From the NCBI GenBank assembly GCA_944364075.1, contig CALVVZ010000011.1, positions 1-32,512 of the forward strand: a DNA stretch of 32,512 nucleotides, written 5' to 3'. Below, piece by piece: positions 15,619-24,023 of this stretch (its first letter is position 1; each line of letters opens with the position of its first letter). This DNA comes from an uncultured Clostridia bacterium. GTDB taxonomy: Bacteria; Bacillota; Clostridia; Christensenellales; Aristaeellaceae. A program made the translations under genes and the position numbers. Under the pieces are notes generated by a model. That model ran no database searches, had not been told where the DNA came from, and was given only the letters and a program-made list of their open reading frames with translations.

Positions 15619-16623
15619 TTAGGCGTCCGGACACAAGTGCGCATAGGGCCCCACATGGCTTCCAGGCGCAACGACGCTGTCCTCCGCCACGGTTTGCTCC
15701 ACCACGGCCTCGTCACCCACGATGGTGCGTACCAGACGGCATCCTGGATAGAGAATGCAACGTTCTCCCACCCGTGTACCCCGCTGCAACACGCAGCCTG
15801 GATAGATGATGGTATCCCGGCCAACTTCCACATCTTCTTCCACGTAGGTATTGGAGGGATCAAGCAAGGTTACCCCAGCGCGCATCAGTCGCTGGCAGTT
15901 GCGCTGGACAATGAACGCGGTGGCCTCCGCTAGGTCTGCACGGCTTACGATGCGCTGCCCTTCCTGGGGCTGATCCACGGCAATGGCGGCAATCCGGTGA
16001 TTTTCGCTTCCCAGCCGGTCAATCTGATCGCTGATATGGTATACCTGATGATCGTCCGGTCCCATCTCTGTAAGCGCCTTGTACAACATCTCGTAGGTAA
16101 AGCAATACACGCCCACGTTGACGGAGGCGATCTCCTCCTCCTGGGGCATCAGGCGATCCGCATGGGCGATGCGCTTTACGTCGCCATCCCCATCAAACAC
16201 TACCCGGTCATATCCTTCAGGATGTTCCACATCCGCATACAGCAACGCCGTGTGATAGCGTTGCCCATCCACCGCATCCAACAGGCGGCGGTACGATTCC
16301 GGCGAAACGCAGGGCTTGTCGCCAGCGGTAATCAGAATCTTTGCGTCTTCATCCAGTAGGGATAAAGCCGCCTGCGCCGCCTTTGCGGTACCGAAACCCA
16401 AGGAAAAATCCTGAACGCAACTCATGCACCACGAAGGTAACGCAGGCTGAAGCTCCACGGCATGATGCCCCAGCACCACAATGGTTTTTCCCGCCAGAGG
16501 ACGCAGGGTCTCCGCCGTGGTTTCCAGCAGGGATTTACCTACCAGCTGATGCAGTTCCTTGGCGCGTCCGGAATGCATATGATTTTCCCGCCCGGCGGCC
16601 AGGATCAACGCAATGGTTTTCAC
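15619..16623 (-). CDS. shortened, probably non-catalytic GlmU-like nucleotidyltransferase
   Basis: GlmU normally makes UDP-GlcNAc with an N-terminal uridyltransferase and a C-terminal left-handed-helix acetyltransferase (about 455 residues). This 334-residue relative keeps the N-terminal fold (ILAAG at 7-11, GFGTA at 77-80, AGD at 100-102) and a few helix turns, but stops at GPYAHLCPDA, where canonical proteins read GPxAxLRPG, so all acetyltransferase active-site residues are missing. In the uridyltransferase signature, the GxGTRM segment reads RENHM, replacing the catalytic Arg (Arg18 in E. coli) with His15; Lys22 remains. The metal-binding Asn (Asn227 in E. coli) aligns with Val226. The frame is intact, with a GTG start and AAAGGAGC site, so it may have a changed role. 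It lies between purR and pth, the usual glmU position. Confidence 0.82.
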   Translation of the reverse strand: MKTIALILAAGRENHMHSGRAKELHQLVGKSLLETTAETLRPLAGKTIVVLGHHAVELQPALPSWCMSCVQDFSLGFGTAKAAQAALSLLDEDAKILITAGDKPCVSPESYRRLLDAVDGQRYHTALLYADVEHPEGYDRVVFDGDGDVKRIAHADRLMPQEEEIASVNVGVYCFTYEMLYKALTEMGPDDHQVYHISDQIDRLGSENHRIAAIAVDQPQEGQRIVSRADLAEATAFIVQRNCQRLMRAGVTLLDPSNTYVEEDVEVGRDTIIYPGCVLQRGTRVGERCILYPGCRLVRTIVGDEAVVEQTVAEDSVVAPGSHVGPYAHLCPDA

Positions 16624-16639
16624 AGGAAGGCTCCTTTCC

Positions 16640-17461
16640 TCAGACGTTCAACCATGGTGCGGGCTTGATCTTGGCTACGGGCGTCTCATCCTGTGTAATT
16701 TCCATCACCATCAACGCCTTTTCTCCCTGTACCCGCTTCTTGGAGGGCTGCGCTGTAGACATCACGAAGCCAAGCCCTACCACCGAAACGTTGAACTCGT
16801 GCATCAGATCGACCATACCCTTGGCCGTACCGCCAGCCTTGATGAAATCGTCGATAATCAACGCTCGCTGCCCTTCCTGTACGGCGCGACGGGAAAGGGA
16901 CATGGTTTCAATATGGCCGGAAGATCCGGAAACATAGTTGATATTTACCGCCGAGCCCTCATACACTTTACTGGAACGCCGCGCGATTACAAGCGGTACG
17001 CCCAGAGCATTGGCCGTCATCAGCGCCACAGGGATTCCCTTGGTCTCCATGGTCAGCACAAAATCCGGCGACGCCTCATAGTATTCCGCAGCAAGGATCT
17101 CTCCCATTCGCTGAACGATCTGCGGCGTGGAGAGAATGTCTGAATAGTACAGGAAACCTCCGGGCAGCACACGGTTTTCGCCGCTCAACTTTTCGCACAA
17201 CGAAGCAATGTAATCCCGGGAAGATGCACGCGCTGTGCGCGGACGGTAACGAACGCCGCCCGCCGCGCCAGTTACGGTTTCCAGCTCCCCCAGCTGAAAG
17301 GTTTTCACCACGTCGCGCAGAATATCAATATCCTCGCTCATGGTGGACTTAGCAGCGCCAAACAGCTCGCAAAAATAGGAAAGGGTAAAAATGCGGTTGG
17401 GTGAAGCGGAAAGTATTTTCATCATGGCGCTCATGCGCTCGTTGCGGCGTATCTTTTCCAC
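16640..17461 (-). CDS. purR: PurR, purine operon repressor
   Basis: Firmicutes PurR represses purine genes and is released by PRPP. The 273-residue protein has an N-terminal winged helix (MSAMMKILSASPNRIFTLSYFCELF..STMSEDI) and a phosphoribosyltransferase-like domain with the PRPP-binding loop ALIIDDFIKAGGTA; it lacks catalytic transferase activity in studied members. The GTG start at 17461 with AAAGGAGC upstream gives the expected length (B. subtilis about 285 residues). Two inverted PurBox-like sites lie upstream (17508-17551), arguing for autoregulation. The glmU-like gene begins 16 bp downstream. SpoVG, YabJ and prs, often in this cluster, are absent here. Confidence 0.95.
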   Translation of the reverse strand: MEKIRRNERMSAMMKILSASPNRIFTLSYFCELFGAAKSTMSEDIDILRDVVKTFQLGELETVTGAAGGVRYRPRTARASSRDYIASLCEKLSGENRVLPGGFLYYSDILSTPQIVQRMGEILAAEYYEASPDFVLTMETKGIPVALMTANALGVPLVIARRSSKVYEGSAVNINYVSGSSGHIETMSLSRRAVQEGQRALIIDDFIKAGGTAKGMVDLMHEFNVSVVGLGFVMSTAQPSKKRVQGEKALMVMEITQDETPVAKIKPAPWLNV

Positions 17462-17495
17462 GCTGTTCGCTCCTTTATTTTCATGTATCAACGGG

Positions 17496-17524
17496 ATTAT
17501 AGCACAAAATATCGAATATTGGAA
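17496..17524 (-). promoter_or_regulatory. purR promoter
   Basis: On the minus strand a perfect -10 TATAAT (17501-17496) has a weak -35 TTCCAA (17524-17519) with a 17-bp spacer. The -35 region lies between and overlaps the PurBoxes, so PurR binding would block it. Confidence 0.6.
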
Positions 17525-17551
17525 GCCTGTTCTCAAAAAAAGTTCGTATAT
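17508..17551. promoter_or_regulatory. pair of inverted PurBoxes
   Basis: The site at 17539-17551, read on the minus strand, is ATATACGAACTTT, one mismatch from the PurBox AWWWCCGAACWWT. The site at 17508-17520 on the plus strand, AATATCGAATATT, has two mismatches. They are inverted and 18 bp apart, close to the 16-17 bp spacing known in B. subtilis. Confidence 0.7.
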
Positions 17552-17580
17552 TGTGCGACGTTTTCTTCCATCTGCTTACC

Positions 17581-17659
17581 TTGCATTTCGCGGGTAAAAG
17601 TTGTAAACTAAATAATGATATTCAACGTCCTTTTTTGAGGACGGCCGGGACGAACCGGC
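17581..17659 (+). promoter_or_regulatory. promoter and two leader hairpins of the HdeD-like gene
   Basis: A moderate promoter (TTGCAT 17581-17586, TAAACT 17604-17609, 17-bp spacer) precedes two adjacent hairpins: CGTCCT/AGGACG (17626-17643) and GCCGG/CCGGC (17644-17659). The second ends three bases before the GGGAGG ribosome site, so the leader could tune translation. Confidence 0.4.
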
Positions 17660-17675
17660 TTAGGGAGGTTAACGC

Positions 17676-18248
17676 ATGGATTTCAAAGGATTGTTTGTAC
17701 GGCTAAGAAAAGCGTGGCTTTTTTCATCGCTTCTGTCCATTGTCCTGGGTCTTGTATTGCTGTTGTTTCCTTCGATTACCATTCAGGTTGTTTGCTATCT
17801 GCTGGGCGGATTAGCAATGATCTATGGTATAGGCCGCATAATCCGCTATGCGCGTCAGGGTGATGCTTACCCGGAACTATTTCGCGGCGATCTAATGATC
17901 GGACTGTTTCTCATCGCCATCGGCATCTTCATCGTTTTTCGGATTGAGTTCGTAGCCGGCTTTATTCCGGTTATTTTCGGCATTGCGCTATTGGCAAGTG
18001 GCATTGGCGGTGTGCAACGCGCCATGGACGCTAAACGCGCAGGTTATGAGCGCTGGCTGTTACTGCTGGCGCTGGCGGCGCTGACCATTGCGCTGGGCTT
18101 GGTGCTTGCGCTGAATCCTTTTGCCTCCGCCCAAGTAGCAGTCGCAGTGATAGGCGCCAGTCTGATCTATGACGGCATCACCGATATGCTAACGATTCTG
18201 CTGGTCGGGAAACGCATTGATGAATGGAAAAAGAACATGCGCCCATAA
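17676..18248 (+). CDS. HdeD/DUF308-type membrane protein
   Basis: This 190-residue protein is almost entirely six hydrophobic helices in three pairs, each pair with the pattern xxGxxLLxxP...GxxxxxxGI, as in the HdeD/DUF308 family. E. coli HdeD is linked to acid resistance at high cell density; function in Clostridia is unknown. The C-terminus is charged (KRIDEWKKNMRP) and probably cytoplasmic. GGGAGG precedes the ATG. It stands alone between divergent purR and convergent ligA, with two leader hairpins upstream and a shared terminator downstream. Confidence 0.82.
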   Translation: MDFKGLFVRLRKAWLFSSLLSIVLGLVLLLFPSITIQVVCYLLGGLAMIYGIGRIIRYARQGDAYPELFRGDLMIGLFLIAIGIFIVFRIEFVAGFIPVIFGIALLASGIGGVQRAMDAKRAGYERWLLLLALAALTIALGLVLALNPFASAQVAVAVIGASLIYDGITDMLTILLVGKRIDEWKKNMRP

Positions 18249-18267
18249 CATTCCCTATACACACCAA

Positions 18268-18303
18268 ACCGGACGGCGTTCCAATGCTGGCGCTCCGTCC
18301 GGT
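18268..18303. terminator. terminator shared by the HdeD-like gene and ligA
   Basis: ACCGGACGG (18268-18276) pairs with CCGTCCGGT (18295-18303); AATTTTATTT follows on the plus strand. It lies between the convergent stops at 18248 and 18308. Confidence 0.7.
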
Positions 18304-18307
18304 AATT

Positions 18308-20290
18308 TTATTTGCTTTCTGTTGGGCGCCGAATCTTCTCCAGAAAGGCATTCTCATCCAGAACGGGAATGCCCAGCGCCTGTGCCTTGGTAAGCTTGCC
18401 GCCGGCCGCTTCCCCAGCCAGTACAAAGGATGTTTTCCTGCTGACAGAAGATGCGGCTTTTCCGCCGTTGGACCGGATCAGCTCCTCGGCTTGCTCCCGT
18501 GAAAGCGTCGCCAGCGTTCCCGTAACCACCACGGTCATACCGCTCAGCGGTCCCTCCGCCACTTGCTCCGCATCCCGAGGATGAACGCCTGCCGCCAGAA
18601 GTCTGTCGATCATCGTCCGATTTTCGGGAAAGGAAAAAAAATCGGTCACGCTCTGCGCTACAATATCGCCTACATCCGGAATCGCCGTAAGGGAATCTTC
18701 CGTAGCTTGCGCTACCCGCATGAGGGTGCCGTATGCCTGTGCTAGATCCCGGGCCGTTTTTCTGCCAACATTCGGGATACCTAAAGCAAAAAGGAAAGCA
18801 TCCAAGGTGCAGCTCTTGCTCTTCTCCAGCGCAGCCAGAAGATTTCCGGCTTTCTTTTCCTTGAAGCCTTCCAGACACATCGCCTGTTCCATGGTCAAGG
18901 TATACAAGTCCGCAGGATCACGTACGTTCATTTGATCGTAGACCTGACCAGCAGTTTTTTCGGAAAAGCCTTCGATGTCCATGGCGTTTCTACTGGCAAA
19001 GTGACTCAACCGTGCTACCGCCTGTGGACGGCAACTGACGCGGTTCATGCAAAAAAGATGCGCCCCACGTTCCACCAATGTCGCGCCGCAAGCCGGACAG
19101 CGTTCCGGCTTTTCAATAGGTTTTTCCTGCGGTCCAGGTTCTCCCACACGGCCCATGATTTCCGGTATAACGTCATTGCTGCGGCGGATCCATACAGGAG
19201 CGCCCAACGCTACACGCTTCCGTTGAATGTCTCCCCAGTTGTTCAGCGTTGCTTTGCGCACCGTGACGCCATAAAAATCTACAGGCTCCAGATGAGCCAA
19301 GGGGGTCAACTTGCCCGTGCGTCCCAGCTCCCAGGTAACTTTTTTCAGCGTGGTAACGCTTTCCTCGGCCTCAAATTTGTACGCAACAGCCCAGCGGGGA
19401 AATTTCTCCGTAAAGCCCATGCGCTCCCGTAGCGCGAAATCTCCCACCTTGACGACCACGCCGTCGATGAGAAAATCCAGCGTATTGCGTATTTGCTCAA
19501 TGTGCCGGATACAGGCAACCAACTCCTCGCCGTTTTTGGGTTCGCCCAAATAAGGGCTTACCGGGAAGCCGTTCTGCCGCAAAAACGCCAGCATACCCGG
19601 CTGCGTATCATAGGGCGGATTGTCGATGGTTCCTATCTGATAGAAAAATGCGTCCAGGCGGCGCGCGGCGGTTACGGCAGGATCAAGATTTCGCAGTGCA
19701 CCTGCAGCGGCATTGCGGGCATTTTTTAGCGGCTCCTTGGCCGTCTTGTTGTACTGCTCCAGGACGCTGAGCCGCATGATGCATTCCCCTTGAACCTCCA
19801 TTCGTCCCTGGTAGGGAATCGTCAGCGGGACTGCCCGCACGGTCTTCGCCTGGGGCAGGATTGCTTCACCGATTTCTCCATTGCCCCGCGTAGCAGCCTG
19901 CACCAGCTGTCCGCCCTCATAGGTGAGGTTTAGCGTCAGGCCGTCAAACTTGTATTCCACATAATAGGTCAGATCACTGCGCCCGGCTAGTTTCTCCGTT
20001 CGGCGTATCCAGTCCTCCAACGCAGGGATGCTCTGCACCTTATCCATGCTCCACAACCTGGTAATATGGCGGTGCTGCTCGAAACCTTTCAGCGGTTCTC
20101 CCCCCACCCGGTGGGTAGGAGAATCCGGCAGTACAACGCCCGTTTCTTTTTCCAGCGCAGCCAGCTCATCATACAGCGCATCCCACTGCATATCGGAAAT
20201 GACAGGTTCGCCCAGTACGTAATAGGCATGGGCGGTCTCGTTCAGCCGTTTCACCAACGCCTGCATACGCGCCATGTGGTCCACAGTCAT
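18308..20290 (-). CDS. ligA: NAD-dependent DNA ligase
   Basis: LigA seals nicks using NAD+ in replication and repair. The 660-residue protein has the Ia domain with YYVLGEPVISDMQWDALY, the adenylation site Lys114 in VEYKFDGLTLNL (the usual KxDG motif), the OB fold, a zinc finger with CPACG and FCMNRVSC, helix-hairpin-helix repeats and a C-terminal BRCT domain (about 585-660, SGMTVVVTGTL...). EYKFDG replaces the commoner E(L/P)KIDG, an acceptable variant. The start overlaps the pcrA stop by 4 nt (ATGA), implying translational coupling, and pcrA-ligA pairing is common in Firmicutes. Confidence 0.97.
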   Translation of the reverse strand: MTVDHMARMQALVKRLNETAHAYYVLGEPVISDMQWDALYDELAALEKETGVVLPDSPTHRVGGEPLKGFEQHRHITRLWSMDKVQSIPALEDWIRRTEKLAGRSDLTYYVEYKFDGLTLNLTYEGGQLVQAATRGNGEIGEAILPQAKTVRAVPLTIPYQGRMEVQGECIMRLSVLEQYNKTAKEPLKNARNAAAGALRNLDPAVTAARRLDAFFYQIGTIDNPPYDTQPGMLAFLRQNGFPVSPYLGEPKNGEELVACIRHIEQIRNTLDFLIDGVVVKVGDFALRERMGFTEKFPRWAVAYKFEAEESVTTLKKVTWELGRTGKLTPLAHLEPVDFYGVTVRKATLNNWGDIQRKRVALGAPVWIRRSNDVIPEIMGRVGEPGPQEKPIEKPERCPACGATLVERGAHLFCMNRVSCRPQAVARLSHFASRNAMDIEGFSEKTAGQVYDQMNVRDPADLYTLTMEQAMCLEGFKEKKAGNLLAALEKSKSCTLDAFLFALGIPNVGRKTARDLAQAYGTLMRVAQATEDSLTAIPDVGDIVAQSVTDFFSFPENRTMIDRLLAAGVHPRDAEQVAEGPLSGMTVVVTGTLATLSREQAEELIRSNGGKAASSVSRKTSFVLAGEAAGGKLTKAQALGIPVLDENAFLEKIRRPTESK

Positions 20291-22572
20291 TCCTCCTCGA
20301 TTTTCACAATGGGGGCGATGGACAAGGAAAATTCCTTGGTCCCGTATGCCGTGAACTCAATGGAAATACGGGTATCCGCGCCGCTCCCCTTCAGCTCCAC
20401 TACGCTACCTTCTCCAAATTTACGATGCATTACCCGGTCCCCGGGCTTGAAGATATTCTGCAGCGCAGACGCGCTTTGCCTTGCTTTGGATGGCGTGAAT
20501 CCCTTCTGAACGCCGGGAATTTCCAGCATGTTACCGCCAAGGGTAAGCCGGGGCTGCCCCAACTGATGCACGGTCGGCGCAGATTTCAAGCCATAACCGC
20601 TGGTATAAGTCTTCAACTGTGGCATGGGTTCCCCTTTGAACGTCTGCTTGCGTTTGGATTCCCATTCATCCTCCAGCAACCGGTCAGGAATTTCGGACAA
20701 AAACCGGCTCGGTGCGTTGTGATTCACCTGGTTGTACAGCATGCGTTGGCTGGCGCGGGAAAGGAACAGTCGCTCCTGCGCGCGTGTAATGCCCACATAG
20801 CACAGCCGACGCTCCTCTTCCATGCGGTTGTCGTCCATAAGGCTCCGACCGGAAGGAAAAATTCCCTCTTCCATGCCGGTAATGAATACATTGGGGAACT
20901 CCAATCCCTTGGCGCTATGCAAAGTCATCAGGGTGACATACTGCTTTTCGTCCGCCGCTTGATCCAGTTCGGTAACCAGCGCGACATTTTCCAGATAGGC
21001 CTCCAAGGTGGCGTTTTCAGTCTGACGATCGAATTCCTCCACCGCACCCAGGAATTCCTGAATATTTTCAACGCGGCTGCGAGCTTCATCGGAGTCTTCC
21101 TTCTGATATTGCTCCATCAAGCCAGTCTGATCCACCATCTGCTTTACAAATGCGCTCAACGGCATGGCATCCTTCATGGCCATCAGCGTCGTCATCATGG
21201 TAAAGAAATCCCCCACGCACTTGCGCGGACGGGATGACAGGCTGGCGGGAAGATCCGTCAGCGCGCTAAAAAGCGGCATATCCTGCTCCTGTGCGTGATT
21301 CACCAGTTCCGCTATGGTAGCATCGCCAATGGCACGCTTGGGTACATTGATGATCCGGCGCAGAGATACGTCATCCGTAGGATTAGCAAGCACCCGCAAA
21401 TAGGCGATTACGTCCCGCACTTCCTTACGGTCATAGAAGCGCAGCCCACCGAAAACCTTGTAAGGAATGCCCGCCCGCATCAGCATTTCTTCCAACACAC
21501 GGCTTTGCGCGTTGGTCCGATAGAGCACGGCCATGCGCCCGTACCCTTCCCCGTGGCGGTTCATTTTGCGGATGCGATCGGCTACCCAAGCGGCTTCTTC
21601 CCGTTCGTCGCCTGCGCAGTACAGTTTGATGGTTTCACCCTCGCCAGCCTCGGTCCACAGAGCCTTTTCTTTTCGTCCCGCATTATGGGCGATCACCTGG
21701 TTGGCTGCGTCCAATATATTGGCCGTGGAGCGGTAATTCTGTTCCAGCTTGATGACTTTAGCATCCGGATAATCCTTCTCAAAGTCCAGAATATTGCGGA
21801 TGTCCGCCCCGCGCCAGCCGTAAATGGATTGGTCGTCATCACCGACCACACACAGGTTACGGCTTTTGTCCGTGAGCAGCTTCACCAGCATATACTGGGC
21901 ATAGTTGGTATCCTGGTATTCGTCCACCATCACATAATGGAAGCGGTCCCGATAGCTTTCCAGCACTGGCGGATGATCTGCCAGCAGTTCCAGCGTTTTG
22001 AGGAGCAAATCATCAAAGTCCAGGGCGTTGGCTGTTTTGAGCCGCTGCTCATAGGCCACGAATACGTCATGGAGCGTTTGATTACGAAAGTCCCGTTCCG
22101 TTTTGGCAAACCATTCGTCCGGTCCCATGAGCTTGTTTTTTGCATCGGAAATCTTTGCCTTTATCTCTCTGGGAGGAAGAAACTTTTCATCAATGTTCAG
22201 CCGCTTGAGGATCTCTTTAATAACGGTTCCCTGATCGTCGTCATCATAAATCGTAAAAGAGCGGGTATATCCCAATTTTTCAATATCCCGGCGCAGAATA
22301 CGCGCGCAGGTGGAATGAAAGGTGGAGATCCAGGCGCTTTCCGCCTTCTCTCCCACCAGCTGCGTAATGCGTTCCTTCATTTCCCGCGCTGCTTTGTTGG
22401 TGAAAGTCAGCGCAAGAATACTCCAGGCAGGCACGCCATGATCCATCAGATTGGCTACCCGATAAGTGAGCGCGCGTGTTTTTCCGCTACCAGCCCCCGC
22501 CAGAATCAGCACAGGGCCTTCCATAGTTTCCGCGGCCAGACGCTGCTCGGGGTTTAACATGCTTAGATCCAT
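20287..22572 (-). CDS. pcrA: PcrA/UvrD-type 3'-5' DNA helicase
   Basis: PcrA unwinds DNA in repair and plasmid replication and removes RecA and stalled RNA polymerase. The 761-residue superfamily-1 helicase shows Walker A LAGAGSGKT (24-32), LTFTNKAAREMK, VDEYQDTN, GDDDQSIYGWRGAD, QNYRS, TLHSAKGLEFPNVF and EERRLCYVGITRA. The C-terminal tail (GDRVMHRKFGEGSVVE) is the PcrA-type Tudor-like domain that contacts RNA polymerase. An AAGGAG site lies 9 nt before the ATG at 22572. It follows the YerC-like gene and overlaps ligA, matching the order around B. subtilis yerC-pcrB-pcrA-ligA but without pcrB. Confidence 0.97.
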   Translation of the reverse strand: MDLSMLNPEQRLAAETMEGPVLILAGAGSGKTRALTYRVANLMDHGVPAWSILALTFTNKAAREMKERITQLVGEKAESAWISTFHSTCARILRRDIEKLGYTRSFTIYDDDDQGTVIKEILKRLNIDEKFLPPREIKAKISDAKNKLMGPDEWFAKTERDFRNQTLHDVFVAYEQRLKTANALDFDDLLLKTLELLADHPPVLESYRDRFHYVMVDEYQDTNYAQYMLVKLLTDKSRNLCVVGDDDQSIYGWRGADIRNILDFEKDYPDAKVIKLEQNYRSTANILDAANQVIAHNAGRKEKALWTEAGEGETIKLYCAGDEREEAAWVADRIRKMNRHGEGYGRMAVLYRTNAQSRVLEEMLMRAGIPYKVFGGLRFYDRKEVRDVIAYLRVLANPTDDVSLRRIINVPKRAIGDATIAELVNHAQEQDMPLFSALTDLPASLSSRPRKCVGDFFTMMTTLMAMKDAMPLSAFVKQMVDQTGLMEQYQKEDSDEARSRVENIQEFLGAVEEFDRQTENATLEAYLENVALVTELDQAADEKQYVTLMTLHSAKGLEFPNVFITGMEEGIFPSGRSLMDDNRMEEERRLCYVGITRAQERLFLSRASQRMLYNQVNHNAPSRFLSEIPDRLLEDEWESKRKQTFKGEPMPQLKTYTSGYGLKSAPTVHQLGQPRLTLGGNMLEIPGVQKGFTPSKARQSASALQNIFKPGDRVMHRKFGEGSVVELKGSGADTRISIEFTAYGTKEFSLSIAPIVKIEEE

Positions 22573-22630
22573 GTTTCGTTACTCCTTATCTCCATGTCAC
22601 GTTCCCAAAAAGCAAAATACGATAAGAAAC

Positions 22631-22648
22631 AAGCGCGTCACCGCGCCT
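22631..22648 (-). terminator. weak hairpin between the YerC-like gene and pcrA
   Basis: On the minus strand AGGCGCG and CGCGCTT form a 7-bp stem with a GTGA loop, followed by GTTTCTTATC. This may give partial termination before pcrA; the T-run is broken. Confidence 0.35.
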
Positions 22649-22684
22649 GTCTCATAAGCATATCAATCCATAAAAACGTAAGGA

Positions 22685-23008
22685 TTACTTCTCCTCAGCC
22701 GCCAGGGGCAGCACGTTCTCCTGTTCCAGGCAGTCCAATACGCGATGGTAGCCTTCCGCACCATATAGTAGCGCCCGGTTTACCCGGCTGATAGTGGTGG
22801 AGGAAGCGCCTGTGCGCTTCACGATTTCCTGATAGGTCACACCCTGGCGAAGCAGTATGGCTACCTCCAGGCGTTGCGCCATGCTTTTGAGTTCCGCCAC
22901 TGTGCATACATCTTCAAAAAAGCGATAGGCGTCCTCCTCATTCTCTAAGGAGAGCACCGCTTTCATAAGCAAATCCGTCTGCGGACTCTTCACCCTCGGT
23001 ACAAACAT
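22685..23008 (-). CDS. YerC/YecD family TrpR-like DNA-binding protein
   Basis: The 107-residue protein matches the TrpR-related YerC/YecD family: TVAELKSMAQRLEVAILLRQGVTYQEIVKRTGASSTTISRVNRALLYGAEGY is the characteristic helix-turn-helix region. It is probably a small dimeric regulator, with target and ligand unknown. The ATG at 23008 is preferred because AAGGAGG lies 11 nt upstream and it gives the family's usual length; the longer frame beginning at 23098 has no support. It is upstream of pcrA on the same strand, as in Bacillus. Confidence 0.93.
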   Translation of the reverse strand: MFVPRVKSPQTDLLMKAVLSLENEEDAYRFFEDVCTVAELKSMAQRLEVAILLRQGVTYQEIVKRTGASSTTISRVNRALLYGAEGYHRVLDCLEQENVLPLAAEEK

Positions 23009-23178
23009 ACGCGTGGTATCCTCCTTGCCGTTTACGAAAAAACACAGCGCCCAACCGGCGAGTACAGCTTGAACATTTTTCGCCACGTTGGGCAGCATCT
23101 GGAAGTATTATACCACAGAATGCCCCGGTACGCCAGTGGGAGAAGCTGTCGAGAAAGCAGATTTCTTCTATATGATAT

Positions 23179-23212
23179 AAAAAAAGCGGAGGTCTTCACA
23201 CAGACGCTCCGC
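23179..23212 (-). terminator. secG terminator
   Basis: On the minus strand GCGGAG-C-GTCT/AGAC-CTCCGC forms a stem of about 10 bp with one bulge, followed by seven Ts. It lies 20 bp after the secG stop. Confidence 0.88.
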
Positions 23213-23231
23213 CTGATGGGCCGCATGATGC

Positions 23232-23477
23232 TCAGGCAAGCTTATCCACAATCAACAGCGCCAAGGAAAGTACCACGAACACAGCTGCGCTGATCTTGGT
23301 AATCAACGCCAGTTTGGCTTCCACAGTCTTTGCCTTGTTCTTGCTGAAGTAGCTGTCCAGTTGGCCGGTAATGGCACCAAGGCCGCGAGTGTTTCCCTGC
23401 TGAAGCAGCACCGTCACGATCATGATCAGCGCGGCAATGACGATTACCACGGAAAAAATAACGTACAGTACATCCAT
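23232..23477 (-). CDS. secG: SecG, preprotein translocase subunit
   Basis: SecG is a small partner of SecYE in protein export. The 81-residue protein has two membrane helices (about 3-24 and 58-78) separated by the conserved loop VLLQQGNTRGLGAITGQLDSYFSKNKAK. The typical LLQxGKGxGLGxxxG pattern reads LLQQGNTRGLGAITG here. An AGGAGG site lies 9 nt before the ATG at 23477. It has its own terminator. The rnr-smpB genes that often follow secG are not adjacent on this strand. Confidence 0.95.
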   Translation of the reverse strand: MDVLYVIFSVVIVIAALIMIVTVLLQQGNTRGLGAITGQLDSYFSKNKAKTVEAKLALITKISAAVFVVLSLALLIVDKLA

Positions 23478-23661
23478 TGCGTGCAACCTCCTCGAAATCA
23501 GCGTTGTCATCATACCACATTGGCCGGAAAAAGACAAGCCCTCCCAGGAAATTTGTCGTCAAAAGCACGACTTCGCCCGAGTTTTATCCGCTAAACATCC
23601 CCACGGCATCTATGAGACCAGGCATGTATGTATACAGCGTGATGTATGCAGACAGAAAGTT

Positions 23662-23882
23662 CAGGCTGTTGGCAAAGTATTTTGCCTTATCATTTTTGCA
23701 AGTTTTGTATGTATTCTTGCAGATGCAAAAAGTTTCGCGCCTGCGGACGCGACCAAAGGGCTTTCCGATCGCCCTTTGGAAACCTTCGGGCCCATATGCT
23801 ATGAAAATCTTGCAAGTTCAGATATCTGAAGTTACATTTTCCTTGCATCTGTATGAAAAAGCATGATTTTTTCAGCAGTCTG
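23662..23882 (-). mobile_element. type-1 structured repeat element, copy B (inverted)
   Basis: This 221-bp element is the reverse-complement relative of 3322-3543. On the minus strand it starts CAGACTGCTGAAAAA and ends CTTTGCCAACAGCCTG. The three-way-junction core is kept: CCAAAGGGC/GCCCTTTGG is unchanged, while the other arm and the outer stem each change by a single base to G-U pairs (TCGCGTC/GGCGCGA; AGGTT/AACTT). Unlike copy A1 it lies between divergent genes (secG and the VTC gene), and no terminator hairpin is duplicated beside it. At most a few similar bases flank it. Apart from this element I see no gene in 23478-24023. Confidence 0.7.
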
Positions 23883-24023
23883 AAGTTTCACTTCTTCTTC
23901 ATTTGTTTTTCAGCTAGTATTTCCACGCCCTTAAGAACCAGCCACTATACTTGTTTCGTTTCCGGGCCACGGCATGGCATTTCGCCTTACGTGTCCGAAC
24001 GATGACCATAAGGAGGAATCACC

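Noticed and set aside
15609-15863. Frameshifted remainder of the GlmU acetyltransferase after the stop
   Set aside because: None of the frames downstream of 15619 shows left-handed-helix repeats; a terminator follows instead.
21295-22557. 420-residue frame antisense to pcrA
   Set aside because: Shadow of the conserved pcrA coding sequence.
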